Assembly (NCBI GenBank): GCA_905236715.1
Contig: CAJOMQ010000006.1
Span: 1-64,000 of the forward strand
Origin: an uncultured Bacilli bacterium
GTDB lineage: Bacteria; Bacillota_I; Bacilli_A; RFN20; CAG-826
Direction: 5' to 3'
DNA: 64,000 nt
The translations under genes were made by a program, and so were the position numbers. The notes beneath the pieces were generated by a model. The model did no database searches and was not told the origin of the DNA. It worked only from the letters and a program-made list of their open reading frames with translations. Positions 1 to 12,054 of this stretch are shown here, piece by piece. How positions within the stretch are numbered: the first letter of the stretch is position 1; each line of letters opens with the position of its first letter.

Positions 1-90
1 TGTTTTATCAACATAATATGTTTTAATCGCATCAATATAATTCTCTACTCCTAAAGGTGTATTCATATCTATTTTCCATCCATCTGACAC
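1..90 (-). CDS. 5' end of an unidentified protein, cut by window edge
   Basis: Reading the minus strand from a GTG at 90 gives about 30 open codons running off the left edge, with protein-like composition (VSDGWKIDMNTPLGVENYID is the beginning). Tandem TAA stops lie three codons upstream of the GTG, so the frame cannot extend further back. An in-frame ATG at 66 is an alternative start. No Shine-Dalgarno sequence is visible. I do not recognise the family. It could equally be the 3' scrap of a decayed gene. Confidence 0.35.
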   Translation of the reverse strand, partial: MSDGWKIDMNTPLGVENYIDAIKTYYVDKT

Positions 91-412
91 TTTTAATTTT
101 TATTAAAAAATAGATAAATGTCAACATAATGTTAATAATTATGTGCAAAATGTTAATGAAATGTTAATTGTGATAAAGAGATGAAAATGAGTTAAATTCT
201 CTTTGCTTAATGTAAATGCTGAATTATAGAAATAGCCATTCAAATACGGCACCTATAGGGGAGATGTCGTGACCCCCCAGCAGTGAGAAATGTTCCCCCG
301 GCACGGAAAAATGTCCCCCTAGCAAGATATTTATCCCTCTAGTAAATTTAAGTCTTTCAATTTGTAAGCGAAAATTTCTTCGAACTCTAGGTCTGATTTC
401 TTCAAAAAGCAC
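91..412. other. intergenic stretch with repeats, no gene seen
   Basis: About 320 bases without a supportable gene. It holds three exact copies of ATGTTAAT (129-136, 150-157, 161-168) and a block of about 20-bp repeats (265-344). The 62-codon ORF in the track (224-412, minus) is low complexity and is produced by reading through the repeat block, so I do not call it. Confidence 0.5.
265..344. repeat. four degenerate ~20-bp tandem repeats resembling a transposon end
   Basis: The units have the pattern GAnAAATGTnCCCCCnnGCA and recur at about 285, 305 and 325, with a more diverged unit at 265 that starts TGTCGTGACC. On the minus strand this reads as repeated GGGGGACATTT blocks. Multiple copies of a terminal motif at roughly helical spacing are typical of ends bound by some transposases, for example the IS21 type. 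No transposase gene is adjacent, so this is probably a solitary remnant. The family assignment is a guess. Confidence 0.45.
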
Positions 413-440
413 AAAAAAATGAGCTTTTCAGCCCATTTTT
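413..440 (-). terminator. rho-independent terminator of tRNA-Arg
   Basis: On the minus strand an 11-bp stem, aaaaatgggct / agctcattttt with a GAAA tetraloop, is followed by a T run. It lies about 50 bases downstream of the tRNA 3' end. Confidence 0.75.
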
Positions 441-489
441 GCGGTTTTCCGCATATTTTACTTTGAGTATCAAAGTATGTATACGGTTA

Positions 490-566
490 TGGCGCGCCCG
501 AGGCGATTCGAACGTCCGACTCCTTTCTTAGGAGGAAAGTACTCTATCCAGCTGAGTTACGGGCGC
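490..566 (-). tRNA. tRNA-Arg (anticodon CCT)
   Basis: The minus strand folds as a full cloverleaf. The acceptor stem is gcgcccg/cgggcgc and the anticodon arm is ctttc-CTCCTAA-gaaag, giving anticodon CCT (reads AGG). The T-loop is TTCGAAT, and the discriminator base is followed by an encoded CCA. The T stem contains one A-C mismatch. The gene follows the hydrolase gene with no promoter of its own obvious, and is closed by the terminator at 413-440. Confidence 0.95.
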
Positions 567-582
567 GTTTTGAAAAGAAGAA

Positions 583-1515
583 TTAAATAATATTCTTATT
601 TTCGATATCTTCTTTAAAGAACCTCACGATATCGGCGTAAACTTCTTCTTTTCTATCTTCGTTTAATATTTCATGTCTTAAACCATCATAGACTTTAGTT
701 TGGACATTTTTCACACCAAGACGATTATACATCTTCTGCAATTTGCCAACCGAAGAGCCATAATTGGTCACTGGGTCTTCAGAACCAGAAATAATAAATA
801 TGTCTAAGTCTTTGCGGATCTTTTGTAAGAATTTCTTCTTGTATAGACGGTTCATACCTTTGACGAATTCGAGGCAGAAACCATTTGTGGGTCCAAAGCC
901 ACATAATGGGTCAGCAATATATTTATCAACGTTTTCTTCATTAACTGATAACCAGTCAAAGGGAGTGCGAGGATTTTTAATTTTCTTATTGAAATTACCA
1001 AACATGAGTTTGTTTAATAAGCCCGCTTTTTTGTTTCTATTTTTCTTGTTCACTATTAATTTAGCTAAGAAATAACCAACGGGAACGGCGGGATTTTTTG
1101 AACCACTTCCGCATAAGACAACTTTACTAACGTGTTCAGTATATCTTTGGATATAGTCTTGGCACATAAATGAACCCATGGAATGAGAGAAAATAAAGGT
1201 GGGGATACAAGACACTCTGAGTTTTTCCACTAAAGCATCAACGGCTTGTACTTGTTTACGGAAACCAGATGTCGGCCATAAACCGATATTAGATAAATCC
1301 TCTTTCACGTTTAAACCTTGTCCGTAGGTATCAATAGCGTAAACGTTAAAATTTTCTTTATTTAAATATTGGGCAAAATCATCATAACGAGAAACATGTT
1401 CCTCCATGCCTTCCATAATAATGACATTCGCAATTGGTTCCTTAACGGTCCAAGCTAAGCCAAGGAGAATATCACCATTTTTATTTGTGGTTTTAAATTT
1501 TTGTGCTTCACTCAT
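583..1515 (-). CDS. alpha/beta hydrolase, lysophospholipase/monoacylglycerol-lipase type
   Basis: A 310-residue serine hydrolase of the S33 / 'hydrolase_4' kind, like YtpA and PldB. The nucleophile elbow is SHSMGS (Ser about 112), the acid lies in SGSEDP (about 250) and the histidine in GLRHEIL (about 283), so the triad is complete. It has no signal peptide and is probably cytoplasmic, cleaving acyl chains from lysolipids or monoglycerides; the substrate is not readable from sequence. The start has an AGGAAGG ribosome site 9 bases upstream. It is the last protein gene of the block that includes galE and gatCAB, 14 bases after galE, with tRNA-Arg downstream. Confidence 0.8.
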   Translation of the reverse strand: MSEAQKFKTTNKNGDILLGLAWTVKEPIANVIIMEGMEEHVSRYDDFAQYLNKENFNVYAIDTYGQGLNVKEDLSNIGLWPTSGFRKQVQAVDALVEKLRVSCIPTFIFSHSMGSFMCQDYIQRYTEHVSKVVLCGSGSKNPAVPVGYFLAKLIVNKKNRNKKAGLLNKLMFGNFNKKIKNPRTPFDWLSVNEENVDKYIADPLCGFGPTNGFCLEFVKGMNRLYKKKFLQKIRKDLDIFIISGSEDPVTNYGSSVGKLQKMYNRLGVKNVQTKVYDGLRHEILNEDRKEEVYADIVRFFKEDIENKNII

Positions 1516-1529
1516 AATCTATTACCTTC

Positions 1530-2549
1530 CTATTTGTTATATCCATTAGGATTTTTACTTTGCCAATTCCATGAATCACGACAAGCATCAACGATATCAT
1601 ATTGGGCTTTCCAACCTAATTCATTGTAGGCTTTATCACAATTAGCATAATTTTCCGCGACATCACCAGCGCGACGTGGACAAATTTGATATGGAACTTT
1701 CTTACCAGTGGCTTTTTCAAAAGCCGTAATCATTTCTAAGACAGAAGTGCCTTTACCGGTGCCTAAATTATAAATGACTACACCTGGATTAGTATCTAAT
1801 TTTTTTAATGTCGCGACATGGCCATTAGCTAAATCAACGACATGAATATAATCTCTCACACCTGTGCCATCAGGAGTTGGATAATCATTTCCCCATACAC
1901 GGAGATATTCGCGTTTACCAATCGCCACTTGCGTAATATAAGGCATGAGGTTATTAGGAATGCCATTTGGATCTTCACCCATTAAGCCAGATGGATGGGC
2001 ACCAATGGGGTTAAAATAACGGAGAATTGCTACATTTAATTCAGGCCATGCATCTTGGGTATCCATCAATATATGTTCAATCATGACTTTGGTTTCACCA
2101 TATGGGTTAGTGGCGTGATTAACTGGATCACTTTCATATAGTGGCACTCTTTGGGGAATACCATATACTGTCGCGGAAGAAGAAAAGACGATATTACGGC
2201 AATCAAATTCTTTCATTACTTTTAATAATGTCAAAGTGGATAGCAAATTATTTTCATAATAACTAAGTGGTTTTTCCACAGATTCACCCACTGCTTTTAA
2301 ACCCGCAAAATGAATGACGCCTTCTGGATGATGCTTGGCAAAAACGGTGCGTAAATTTTCTTCATCACAAACATCAATGATATATAAAGGGACTTCTTTA
2401 CCAGTAATTTGTTTAATACGGTCAATAACCATTTCTTTGGAATTACTCAAATTATCAACAATGATTGGTTCATAACCATTTTCAATTAATGAAACAACTG
2501 TTGTCGAACCAATAAATCCTAAACCGCCTGTCACTAAAATTTTACGCAT
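1530..2549 (-). CDS. galE: UDP-glucose 4-epimerase
   Basis: Interconverts UDP-glucose and UDP-galactose (Leloir pathway), giving UDP-galactose for surface glycans. The 339-residue length equals the family norm. The N-terminal Rossmann motif is GGLGFIGS, the catalytic serine region is VFSSSATVYG, and the catalytic pair is YGETK (YxxxK, about residue 150). The C-terminal substrate-binding region YNLGTGKGTSV is typical. The start is led by AAGGAG and overlaps the gatB stop by 8 bases (ATGCGTAA), so it is translationally coupled to the gatCAB genes. The three glycan gene clusters in the window are likely consumers of its product. Confidence 0.95.
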   Translation of the reverse strand: MRKILVTGGLGFIGSTTVVSLIENGYEPIIVDNLSNSKEMVIDRIKQITGKEVPLYIIDVCDEENLRTVFAKHHPEGVIHFAGLKAVGESVEKPLSYYENNLLSTLTLLKVMKEFDCRNIVFSSSATVYGIPQRVPLYESDPVNHATNPYGETKVMIEHILMDTQDAWPELNVAILRYFNPIGAHPSGLMGEDPNGIPNNLMPYITQVAIGKREYLRVWGNDYPTPDGTGVRDYIHVVDLANGHVATLKKLDTNPGVVIYNLGTGKGTSVLEMITAFEKATGKKVPYQICPRRAGDVAENYANCDKAYNELGWKAQYDIVDACRDSWNWQSKNPNGYNK

Positions 2550-3969
2550 AATTTTCTCCTTCCAAGACTTGGACTACCAAATCATGTATGTGTTGGGGGT
2601 TAACACTCCCCTTTGTAGATTTTATAACTTTTCCTACAAGGAAACCAATAACTCTTGTTTTTCCTTTCCGATAATCATTAATACAACCCGGGTTTTCTTT
2701 TAAATATTGCTTGATAAAATCTAATAAAATTTCATCACTAATAATTAAATCACAATTTAAATTTTTTAGTAAAACTTCAATGTTTTCTTTATCAGTCAAA
2801 GCCTGTAGAAAAATCTCTTTAGCCTGCACTTGTGTTATTTTTCCTTCTTCTAAAGTTTTTAATAGTAAAACCATATCAGAAAATGAAATTGGGAATTCGT
2901 CTATTTCAATATTGTGTTCATTTAAATAGCTCTGGATATTTTGGCTCACCCAAGAAAACGCTAATTTGGGGTTAATACCACTTTCAACCAAACCATCAAA
3001 ATATAAAGATGTTTGTTTATTTTCTAAAAGCGAAAATATTTGTTGATTCGACAATCCATACTTACTAAATTTTTGATAAAAATCATCAGGGGTTAATGGC
3101 ATTTGTAAAATAATCTCATCAATAAAAGAATCAGACAATTGAATCGGCAATAAGTTTGTCTCGGGAATATATCGATAATGATTATCCTTATCTCGCATAT
3201 GAAGTGTTTGTTTCTTCATTTCATCGTAGCGACGCGTCTCTTCAATTACTTCTTGTCCCGACAAAAGAATGGCGTTTTGCTGATTAATTTCATATTCAAT
3301 TGCTTTTCGACAATCAGCATAAGAATTGAGATTTTTGATTTCCACTTTATGCCCTAATTTATTATCACCATATGGACTTAAAGACATATTAATATCAACT
3401 CGGATAGAGCCATCTTCTAATTTACCATCACATATATCTAAATAAAGGAGGTCCAATCTTAATAATTTTAGGAACGCCACTACTTCATCAGCGTTAGTAA
3501 AATCAGGTTCGGTAACAATTTCAATTAGCGGAACACCCGAGCGATTGTAATCAATATAAGTATATTTATCATCATGCTTTTGTTTAGCGGTATCTTCTTC
3601 TAGATGTAATCTTCTTAAACGAATTTTTTTATTACCATCAACATTAAATAATTCAACATAACCATTTCTTCCAATCGGACGATAATATTGTGTGAGTTGA
3701 TATCCTTTGGCTAAATCACTATAAAAATAATTTTTGCGGTCAAAGCATAAATGATGATCTATTTGAAGATGAAAGGCGTTGCACGCTTTTATTGCCATGA
3801 TGACGGCGTCTTTATTGATAATGGGCATCGCGCCAGGAAAACCAATATCTAAATTAGAGACATTTGTGTTTGATTTCTCACCAAACAAAGATAAGGCAGA
3901 AGAAAATAATTTAGTCTTTGTTTTTAATTGAATATGAATTTCTAAACCAATGGATACTGCAAAATTCAT
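2542..3969 (-). CDS. gatB: Asp/Glu-tRNA amidotransferase subunit B
   Basis: The kinase subunit of GatCAB, which activates misacylated Glu-tRNA-Gln (or Asp-tRNA-Asn) with ATP before amidation. The 475-residue length matches the family. The N-terminal signature GLEIHIQLKTKTKLFS and FPGAMPIINKDAV and the central RSGVPLIEIVTEPD are diagnostic. The C-terminal helical/YqeY-like tail is present (KVIKSTKGSVNPQ). The start ATG overlaps the gatA stop (ATGA). Because asnS is also in the window, the complex probably serves mainly for glutamine here, in place of a GlnRS; that is inference. Confidence 0.96.
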   Translation of the reverse strand: MNFAVSIGLEIHIQLKTKTKLFSSALSLFGEKSNTNVSNLDIGFPGAMPIINKDAVIMAIKACNAFHLQIDHHLCFDRKNYFYSDLAKGYQLTQYYRPIGRNGYVELFNVDGNKKIRLRRLHLEEDTAKQKHDDKYTYIDYNRSGVPLIEIVTEPDFTNADEVVAFLKLLRLDLLYLDICDGKLEDGSIRVDINMSLSPYGDNKLGHKVEIKNLNSYADCRKAIEYEINQQNAILLSGQEVIEETRRYDEMKKQTLHMRDKDNHYRYIPETNLLPIQLSDSFIDEIILQMPLTPDDFYQKFSKYGLSNQQIFSLLENKQTSLYFDGLVESGINPKLAFSWVSQNIQSYLNEHNIEIDEFPISFSDMVLLLKTLEEGKITQVQAKEIFLQALTDKENIEVLLKNLNCDLIISDEILLDFIKQYLKENPGCINDYRKGKTRVIGFLVGKVIKSTKGSVNPQHIHDLVVQVLEGENYA

Positions 3970-5426
3970 TTTTTATCCTTTTTGGGTTGAAGATCTTTTA
4001 AACCTAATTTATTCTCAAGAGCTAACGCTACATTCAAAACCGTTTGTTCGCCAAAAGCGCGTCCAGTAATGTTTGCACCGAAAGGCATATTGTTACTAAA
4101 CCCTATTGGAAGAGTTAAAGAAGGGAGACCACTAAAATTATTCATAGGAAGATGATTTTCACCTATAAGAAAAGCGTCGCTCATTTTATCAAAGGAAACA
4201 TCAAATCGAGGGGCAGTGGTTGGTGAAGATGGTAAATAAATGACGTCATTATCTTCTAAAATTTTATTGATAGAATCTACTATTAAGCGACGGGCCCTAA
4301 GAGCTTTGACATATAGATTATCTTCTTCAACGCTACTTAAAGCATAACCCCCGATGATAAATCTCTTCTTGATAGGGGCGGAGAATCCCTCACTGCGAGA
4401 TTTTATAACAGTCTCTTCATAACTATTTCCTTCAATTCTATTACCGAATTTAATTCCATCTAAATTAGCGTTGTTAGATGAAGATTCAGAACAAGAAATA
4501 ATCACATAGGTAGGATAAACAGCTCTAAGAATTTCTTTATCAATGGTAATGTGGTTGATCTGCGCTCCCAATGATGCAAGCAATGCGACTGAATCATTGA
4601 AAGATTTCAAGATATTTTCATCTTTAGTTTGCTCCACTATTTCATCAATGATAGCAATTCTTTTACCACTAATATTGTCATTTAAGTTTTCAAAATATTT
4701 ATCCACTTTTTGTTTAGCACAAGTTGTGTCTTTTTCATCTTCTCCCGCTAAAGCTCCTAAAACAATCGCGGAATCCGCCACTGATTTTGTGAAAAAACCA
4801 ACAGTATCTAAAGAAGGAGCAAAAGGAAATAAACCATGACGAGAAATTCTTCCCCAGGTTGGTTTAAAGCCGACAATACCACTATAACTTGCTGGCTTTC
4901 TGACACTATCACCAGTGTCTGAACCGATTGAAAAAGGAACTATACCAGCGCTAACAGCAGATGCGCTTCCACCACTAGAGCCGCCAACAATATGTTCGTG
5001 TTTGGGGTCCCAAGGATTATATATCTTACCTAAATGTCCAGTGACTCCCATACCACCCATGGCTAATTCATCCATAGTAGTTTTGCCAATCAAAATGGCG
5101 CCGTTATCAATAAGTCTTTGATATACTTCACTAGAAAAAATCGGTTTATAACCATTTAAAATATTGCTTGAAGCAGTTGTGGGAATATCTTTAGTGGAAA
5201 AATTATCTTTTAAAACAAAAGGGATACCATAAAGTAAGCAATTCTTTTTACTAGGATCTAATTCATTTAATTGTTGATAAGATTCTTTTTCACAAATATA
5301 TTCAAAACAATTGTTATCATCTTCTTTGGCAAGAGAAATAGCGTGGTCGATTAAATCTTTTGAATTTATTTCTCCGTCCACTAAAAGTCTATGCAAATCA
5401 ACGATATTTAATTCAGAATATTTCAT
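3966..5426 (-). CDS. gatA: Asp/Glu-tRNA amidotransferase subunit A
   Basis: The amidase subunit, which releases ammonia from glutamine for transamidation. It has 486 residues, the normal length. The Ser-cisSer-Lys triad is readable: Lys in VLKDNFS (about 75), cis-Ser in GGSSGGSASA (about 150), nucleophile Ser in SDTGDSVRKPAS (about 174). The residue before the nucleophile is Asp where the usual motif is TGGS. It starts at the gatC stop (TAATG) with AAGG 11 bases upstream. The operon order is gatC-gatA-gatB-galE-hydrolase. Confidence 0.95.
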   Translation of the reverse strand: MKYSELNIVDLHRLLVDGEINSKDLIDHAISLAKEDDNNCFEYICEKESYQQLNELDPSKKNCLLYGIPFVLKDNFSTKDIPTTASSNILNGYKPIFSSEVYQRLIDNGAILIGKTTMDELAMGGMGVTGHLGKIYNPWDPKHEHIVGGSSGGSASAVSAGIVPFSIGSDTGDSVRKPASYSGIVGFKPTWGRISRHGLFPFAPSLDTVGFFTKSVADSAIVLGALAGEDEKDTTCAKQKVDKYFENLNDNISGKRIAIIDEIVEQTKDENILKSFNDSVALLASLGAQINHITIDKEILRAVYPTYVIISCSESSSNNANLDGIKFGNRIEGNSYEETVIKSRSEGFSAPIKKRFIIGGYALSSVEEDNLYVKALRARRLIVDSINKILEDNDVIYLPSSPTTAPRFDVSFDKMSDAFLIGENHLPMNNFSGLPSLTLPIGFSNNMPFGANITGRAFGEQTVLNVALALENKLGLKDLQPKKDKK

Positions 5427-5716
5427 TATTTAATAACCTTGGGGATGACAATTTGATAGTCTTTGATAGAAGAACAATTAGACAAAACATCTTCACTAGG
5501 AGAATTGGCATCATTATCTTCGCGGAAAAAGCCAACTGAATCATAAGGAAAAAGCATTGGTGAGGCATTATCAATACCATCAATAAAATCTAACAACGCA
5601 AATTGTTGATTATAAATTTCAAATTCTTTTAACAATTCATCATATTCATTTTCTTTTAATTCGAACATTAATTGAAGCGCTATTTCTTTTAATGATTCTT
5701 TATTCATTTTTTCCAT
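5426..5716 (-). CDS. gatC: Asp/Glu-tRNA amidotransferase subunit C
   Basis: The small belt subunit that holds GatA and GatB together. It has 96 residues, the usual size, and is mostly helical and acidic with the typical DNASPMLFPYD segment near the middle, followed by a basic-poor C-terminal tail. It is the first gene of the gat operon. The start at 5716 has no clear Shine-Dalgarno site, and an in-frame ATG three codons in is an alternative. A TATTAT hexamer about 21 bases upstream could be its -10 box, but the -35 is poor. Confidence 0.88.
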   Translation of the reverse strand: MEKMNKESLKEIALQLMFELKENEYDELLKEFEIYNQQFALLDFIDGIDNASPMLFPYDSVGFFREDNDANSPSEDVLSNCSSIKDYQIVIPKVIK

Positions 5717-5772
5717 AACTATAAATTTGATTGCATAATATCACACTTTTTCATTTTATAGAAATAAAAGAA

Positions 5773-5798
5773 AAAATCACCCAAAATAGGATGATTTT
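5773..5798 (-). terminator. terminator of the pcrA-ligA operon
   Basis: On the minus strand aaaatcatcc / gggtgatttt forms a 10-bp stem (one G-T pair) with a 6-base loop, followed by a T-rich run (ttttttctttt). It lies between ligA and gatC and separates the two transcription units. Confidence 0.75.
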
Positions 5799-5828
5799 AA
5801 AAATAATTAATTAATAAGAATATGTGGG

Positions 5829-10042
<4,214 letters not shown>

Positions 10043-10048
10043 AGCAAT

Positions 10049-10077
10049 ATATTATCATAAGCCCAAAAAACATTCAA
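10049..10077 (-). promoter_or_regulatory. pcrA promoter, leaderless type
   Basis: On the minus strand: -35 TTGAAT (10072-10077), a 17-base spacer ending in the extended element TGA, -10 TAATAT (10049-10054), then 6 bases to the ATG. The expected start site coincides with the A of the ATG. This is the best -35/-10 pair among the leaderless genes. Confidence 0.7.
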
Positions 10078-10100
10078 TATTGACCATTCATTATTTGTTT

Positions 10101-10553
10101 TTAGGCCATTTTTGCTATTGTTTTTAAGAAATTTAAGATGCTATTCTCTCCTGCGATATTATTGGTGATTGCTGATTCGGTAACTTCTAAGAGTGTTGGT
10201 GTTCCAAGGATTCCAACATCTTCGATTTGCTTAGCGCCAATCGTGCCACTAACATCCGAAAGAATCGGAATGTTATGGTCATATGTAAGAAAATAAAAAT
10301 TGTCTAATGTTAATGCTATATCAATAACATTGTTTTTGATATTTTCACAATGAGAGCAATAAGGTGAATAAATATAGCAATGATACAATTCATTGCTTTG
10401 GATAAATAATTCTTCCCATTTGATTAGTAGATGAGAGATTTCATCATAATCGTGGCTTGGTATTTCTTGTGAAATGGTGTTTGTATTATTTTGGCAAGCC
10501 GAAATCATAAAAATGGTCATTAATGGATAAATTTTCAAATATTGTTTTTTCAT
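10101..10553 (-). CDS. thioredoxin-fold lipoprotein
   Basis: A 150-residue predicted lipoprotein. I start it at the ATG at 10553 rather than the track's 10583, because AGGAGG lies 5 bases upstream and MKKQYLKIY begins a proper signal peptide ending in the lipobox MISAC. The mature part carries CSHC (a CxxC dithiol site, about residue 82) and a cis-proline GTPTL, so a thioredoxin/DsbA-like fold on the outside of the membrane is likely. It may oxidise or reduce exported proteins; the partner is unknown. It is divergent from the next gene, with overlapping 5' regions. Confidence 0.7.
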   Translation of the reverse strand: MKKQYLKIYPLMTIFMISACQNNTNTISQEIPSHDYDEISHLLIKWEELFIQSNELYHCYIYSPYCSHCENIKNNVIDIALTLDNFYFLTYDHNIPILSDVSGTIGAKQIEDVGILGTPTLLEVTESAITNNIAGENSILNFLKTIAKMA

Positions 10554-10615
10554 AAAGCCTCCTATCATACATATAGGAGACAAATTGTAATTTTTACCAA
10601 AAATATTTTATTTAA

Positions 10616-10624
10616 TGGTAAAAT
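10616..10624 (+). promoter_or_regulatory. promoter of the membrane-protein gene at 10632, leaderless type
   Basis: Extended -10 element TGG followed by TAAAAT (10619-10624), then 7 bases to the ATG at 10632. There is no Shine-Dalgarno sequence. Confidence 0.6.
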
Positions 10625-10631
10625 TCTTTAT

Positions 10632-11540
10632 ATGAGCACATTTAAGAAAAGAGAAACTGTTGTACAAAATATCGCCTACATGGGATTAATGGCGGCGATT
10701 AATGTTGTCTTTGTCTTGTTAACAACTTTTGTTCCTGTCTTGTTTTTCTTAATTGTCTTTGTGCTTCCACTAACTTCAACGGTTGTGGCTTTGCACTGTA
10801 AGAAAAGATATTATCCCATTTATGCAGTGGCCACGATTGGTATCTGTATGCTTTGTACAATGTGGAAAATTGATGACACGATTTTCTATATTATCCCCTC
10901 CATTATTACTGGTTTTATATTTGCCCTTATGGTGGAAAAAGAAATATCCGCTCCATGGATAATTATTACAACCACTATTATTCAACTAATTTTTTCTTGC
11001 TTGGCTATTCCTTTAATTATTGTTTTATTCGGCCGCGATATCGTCATCACTTTTGCCTCTATTTTTGGTTTACAAAGTTATCAATATATTGACTATATTG
11101 CTCCAGCATCTATCTTTTTCTTATCACTAATTCAATGCAGTTTATCTTTCATTGTGACAAATGAAGAAATTAAAAAATTTGGATATGAATTAAAAGAAGC
11201 AAAATTAAATTCATATTACTTATTGATTGCCTTATGGTCATCGATGGTTGTGACAATGGTTTTTGCTTTAACTTATAAACCATTAAGTTATACAAGTATG
11301 CTTATCTCGCTATATTTTGTTTGTGTATTAATCGCTGGATTATTACAAAGGAAAAAGAAATGGATTTATATTGTTTTACCAATTTCCTTTTTCCTTTCCT
11401 TTTTCTTATTCGCCATATTCTATCCTTATGCCGAAGAGCCTCTTGGTTTATTGTTATTAAATATTTTCTTTTTTGTTGTTTCAATTATCGTTTTAATCGA
11501 TAATTCTTTGTTAAACAAACAAAATAAAGATACAATTTAA
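10632..11540 (+). CDS. polytopic membrane protein, function unknown
   Basis: 302 residues with about eight hydrophobic segments and short loops. The first region (VVQNIAYMGLMAAINVV) resembles the N-terminus of ECF S-components and DUF2232-type proteins, but I cannot assign a family. I choose ATG 10632 instead of the track's 10542 because the longer version would overlap the divergent lipoprotein gene and its N-terminal 30 residues look non-coding, and because a -10 box sits exactly 7 bases before 10632. The next gene follows after 7 bases, so the three membrane genes 10632-12756 look like one operon. Confidence 0.6.
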   Translation: MSTFKKRETVVQNIAYMGLMAAINVVFVLLTTFVPVLFFLIVFVLPLTSTVVALHCKKRYYPIYAVATIGICMLCTMWKIDDTIFYIIPSIITGFIFALMVEKEISAPWIIITTTIIQLIFSCLAIPLIIVLFGRDIVITFASIFGLQSYQYIDYIAPASIFFLSLIQCSLSFIVTNEEIKKFGYELKEAKLNSYYLLIALWSSMVVTMVFALTYKPLSYTSMLISLYFVCVLIAGLLQRKKKWIYIVLPISFFLSFFLFAIFYPYAEEPLGLLLLNIFFFVVSIIVLIDNSLLNKQNKDTI

Positions 11541-11547
11541 ATACGTT

Positions 11548-12042
11548 ATGGGAAATTTCTTTAAAAGTTTTGGTAAAGGTATCTTATATGTCCTCGTATT
11601 ACCAGTGTTACTGGTAGTATTAGTGCTTTATGCAATCGAGGCCATCATTGTTTTCCTTATCATGTCAATCAAAGGATTGGTCTTATTCTTCACAGGCCGA
11701 TCTTTATTCGATGATTTACCAGAAGATAAGAAAGCGAAAGAAATCTTATTGGCCACTGCTGGTGGTAACTTACAAACTACCCCCGAAAATAACGCAGAAG
11801 TCGCCACTGGGCAAGTCAGTGTTGACCAATCAATTTATAATAATCCCTCTAATGTGGATGAAGATCCTTTCTATGTGCCGGAATATTTAAAAGAGCCAAG
11901 ACAAGAAAATAATCAAGATGAAAATCCACAAACAATACCAGAAGAAGATTATGTGAATGAAAACGATATCACATATATCAATAAAACAAATGATCAAGAG
12001 TCACCATTAGATGACAGTGACACCGATGATTATCAATTATAG
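11548..12042 (+). CDS. small membrane protein with acidic tail, unknown
   Basis: 164 residues. Two close hydrophobic segments (about 10-32 and 33-50) form a hairpin, then comes a soluble tail rich in Asp, Glu, Asn and Gln that looks disordered (ENNQDENPQTIPEEDY, ending SDTDDYQL). No motif is recognised. It lies 7 bases after the previous gene and 12 before the next. There is no ribosome site; a TACAAT hexamer 11 bases upstream suggests a very short leader or coupling to the upstream stop. Confidence 0.6.
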   Translation: MGNFFKSFGKGILYVLVLPVLLVVLVLYAIEAIIVFLIMSIKGLVLFFTGRSLFDDLPEDKKAKEILLATAGGNLQTTPENNAEVATGQVSVDQSIYNNPSNVDEDPFYVPEYLKEPRQENNQDENPQTIPEEDYVNENDITYINKTNDQESPLDDSDTDDYQL

Positions 12043-12054
12043 AAAGGAGAAGCA

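Noticed and set aside
224-412. 62-codon ORF on the minus strand
   Set aside because: It is produced by translating the ~20-bp repeat block (LLGGHFSVPGEHFSLLGGH) and has no ribosome site.
5734-5750. gatC promoter with TATTAT as -10
   Set aside because: The -35 is poor and the spacing to ATG fits neither the leaderless nor the ribosome-site pattern well; left out of the feature list.
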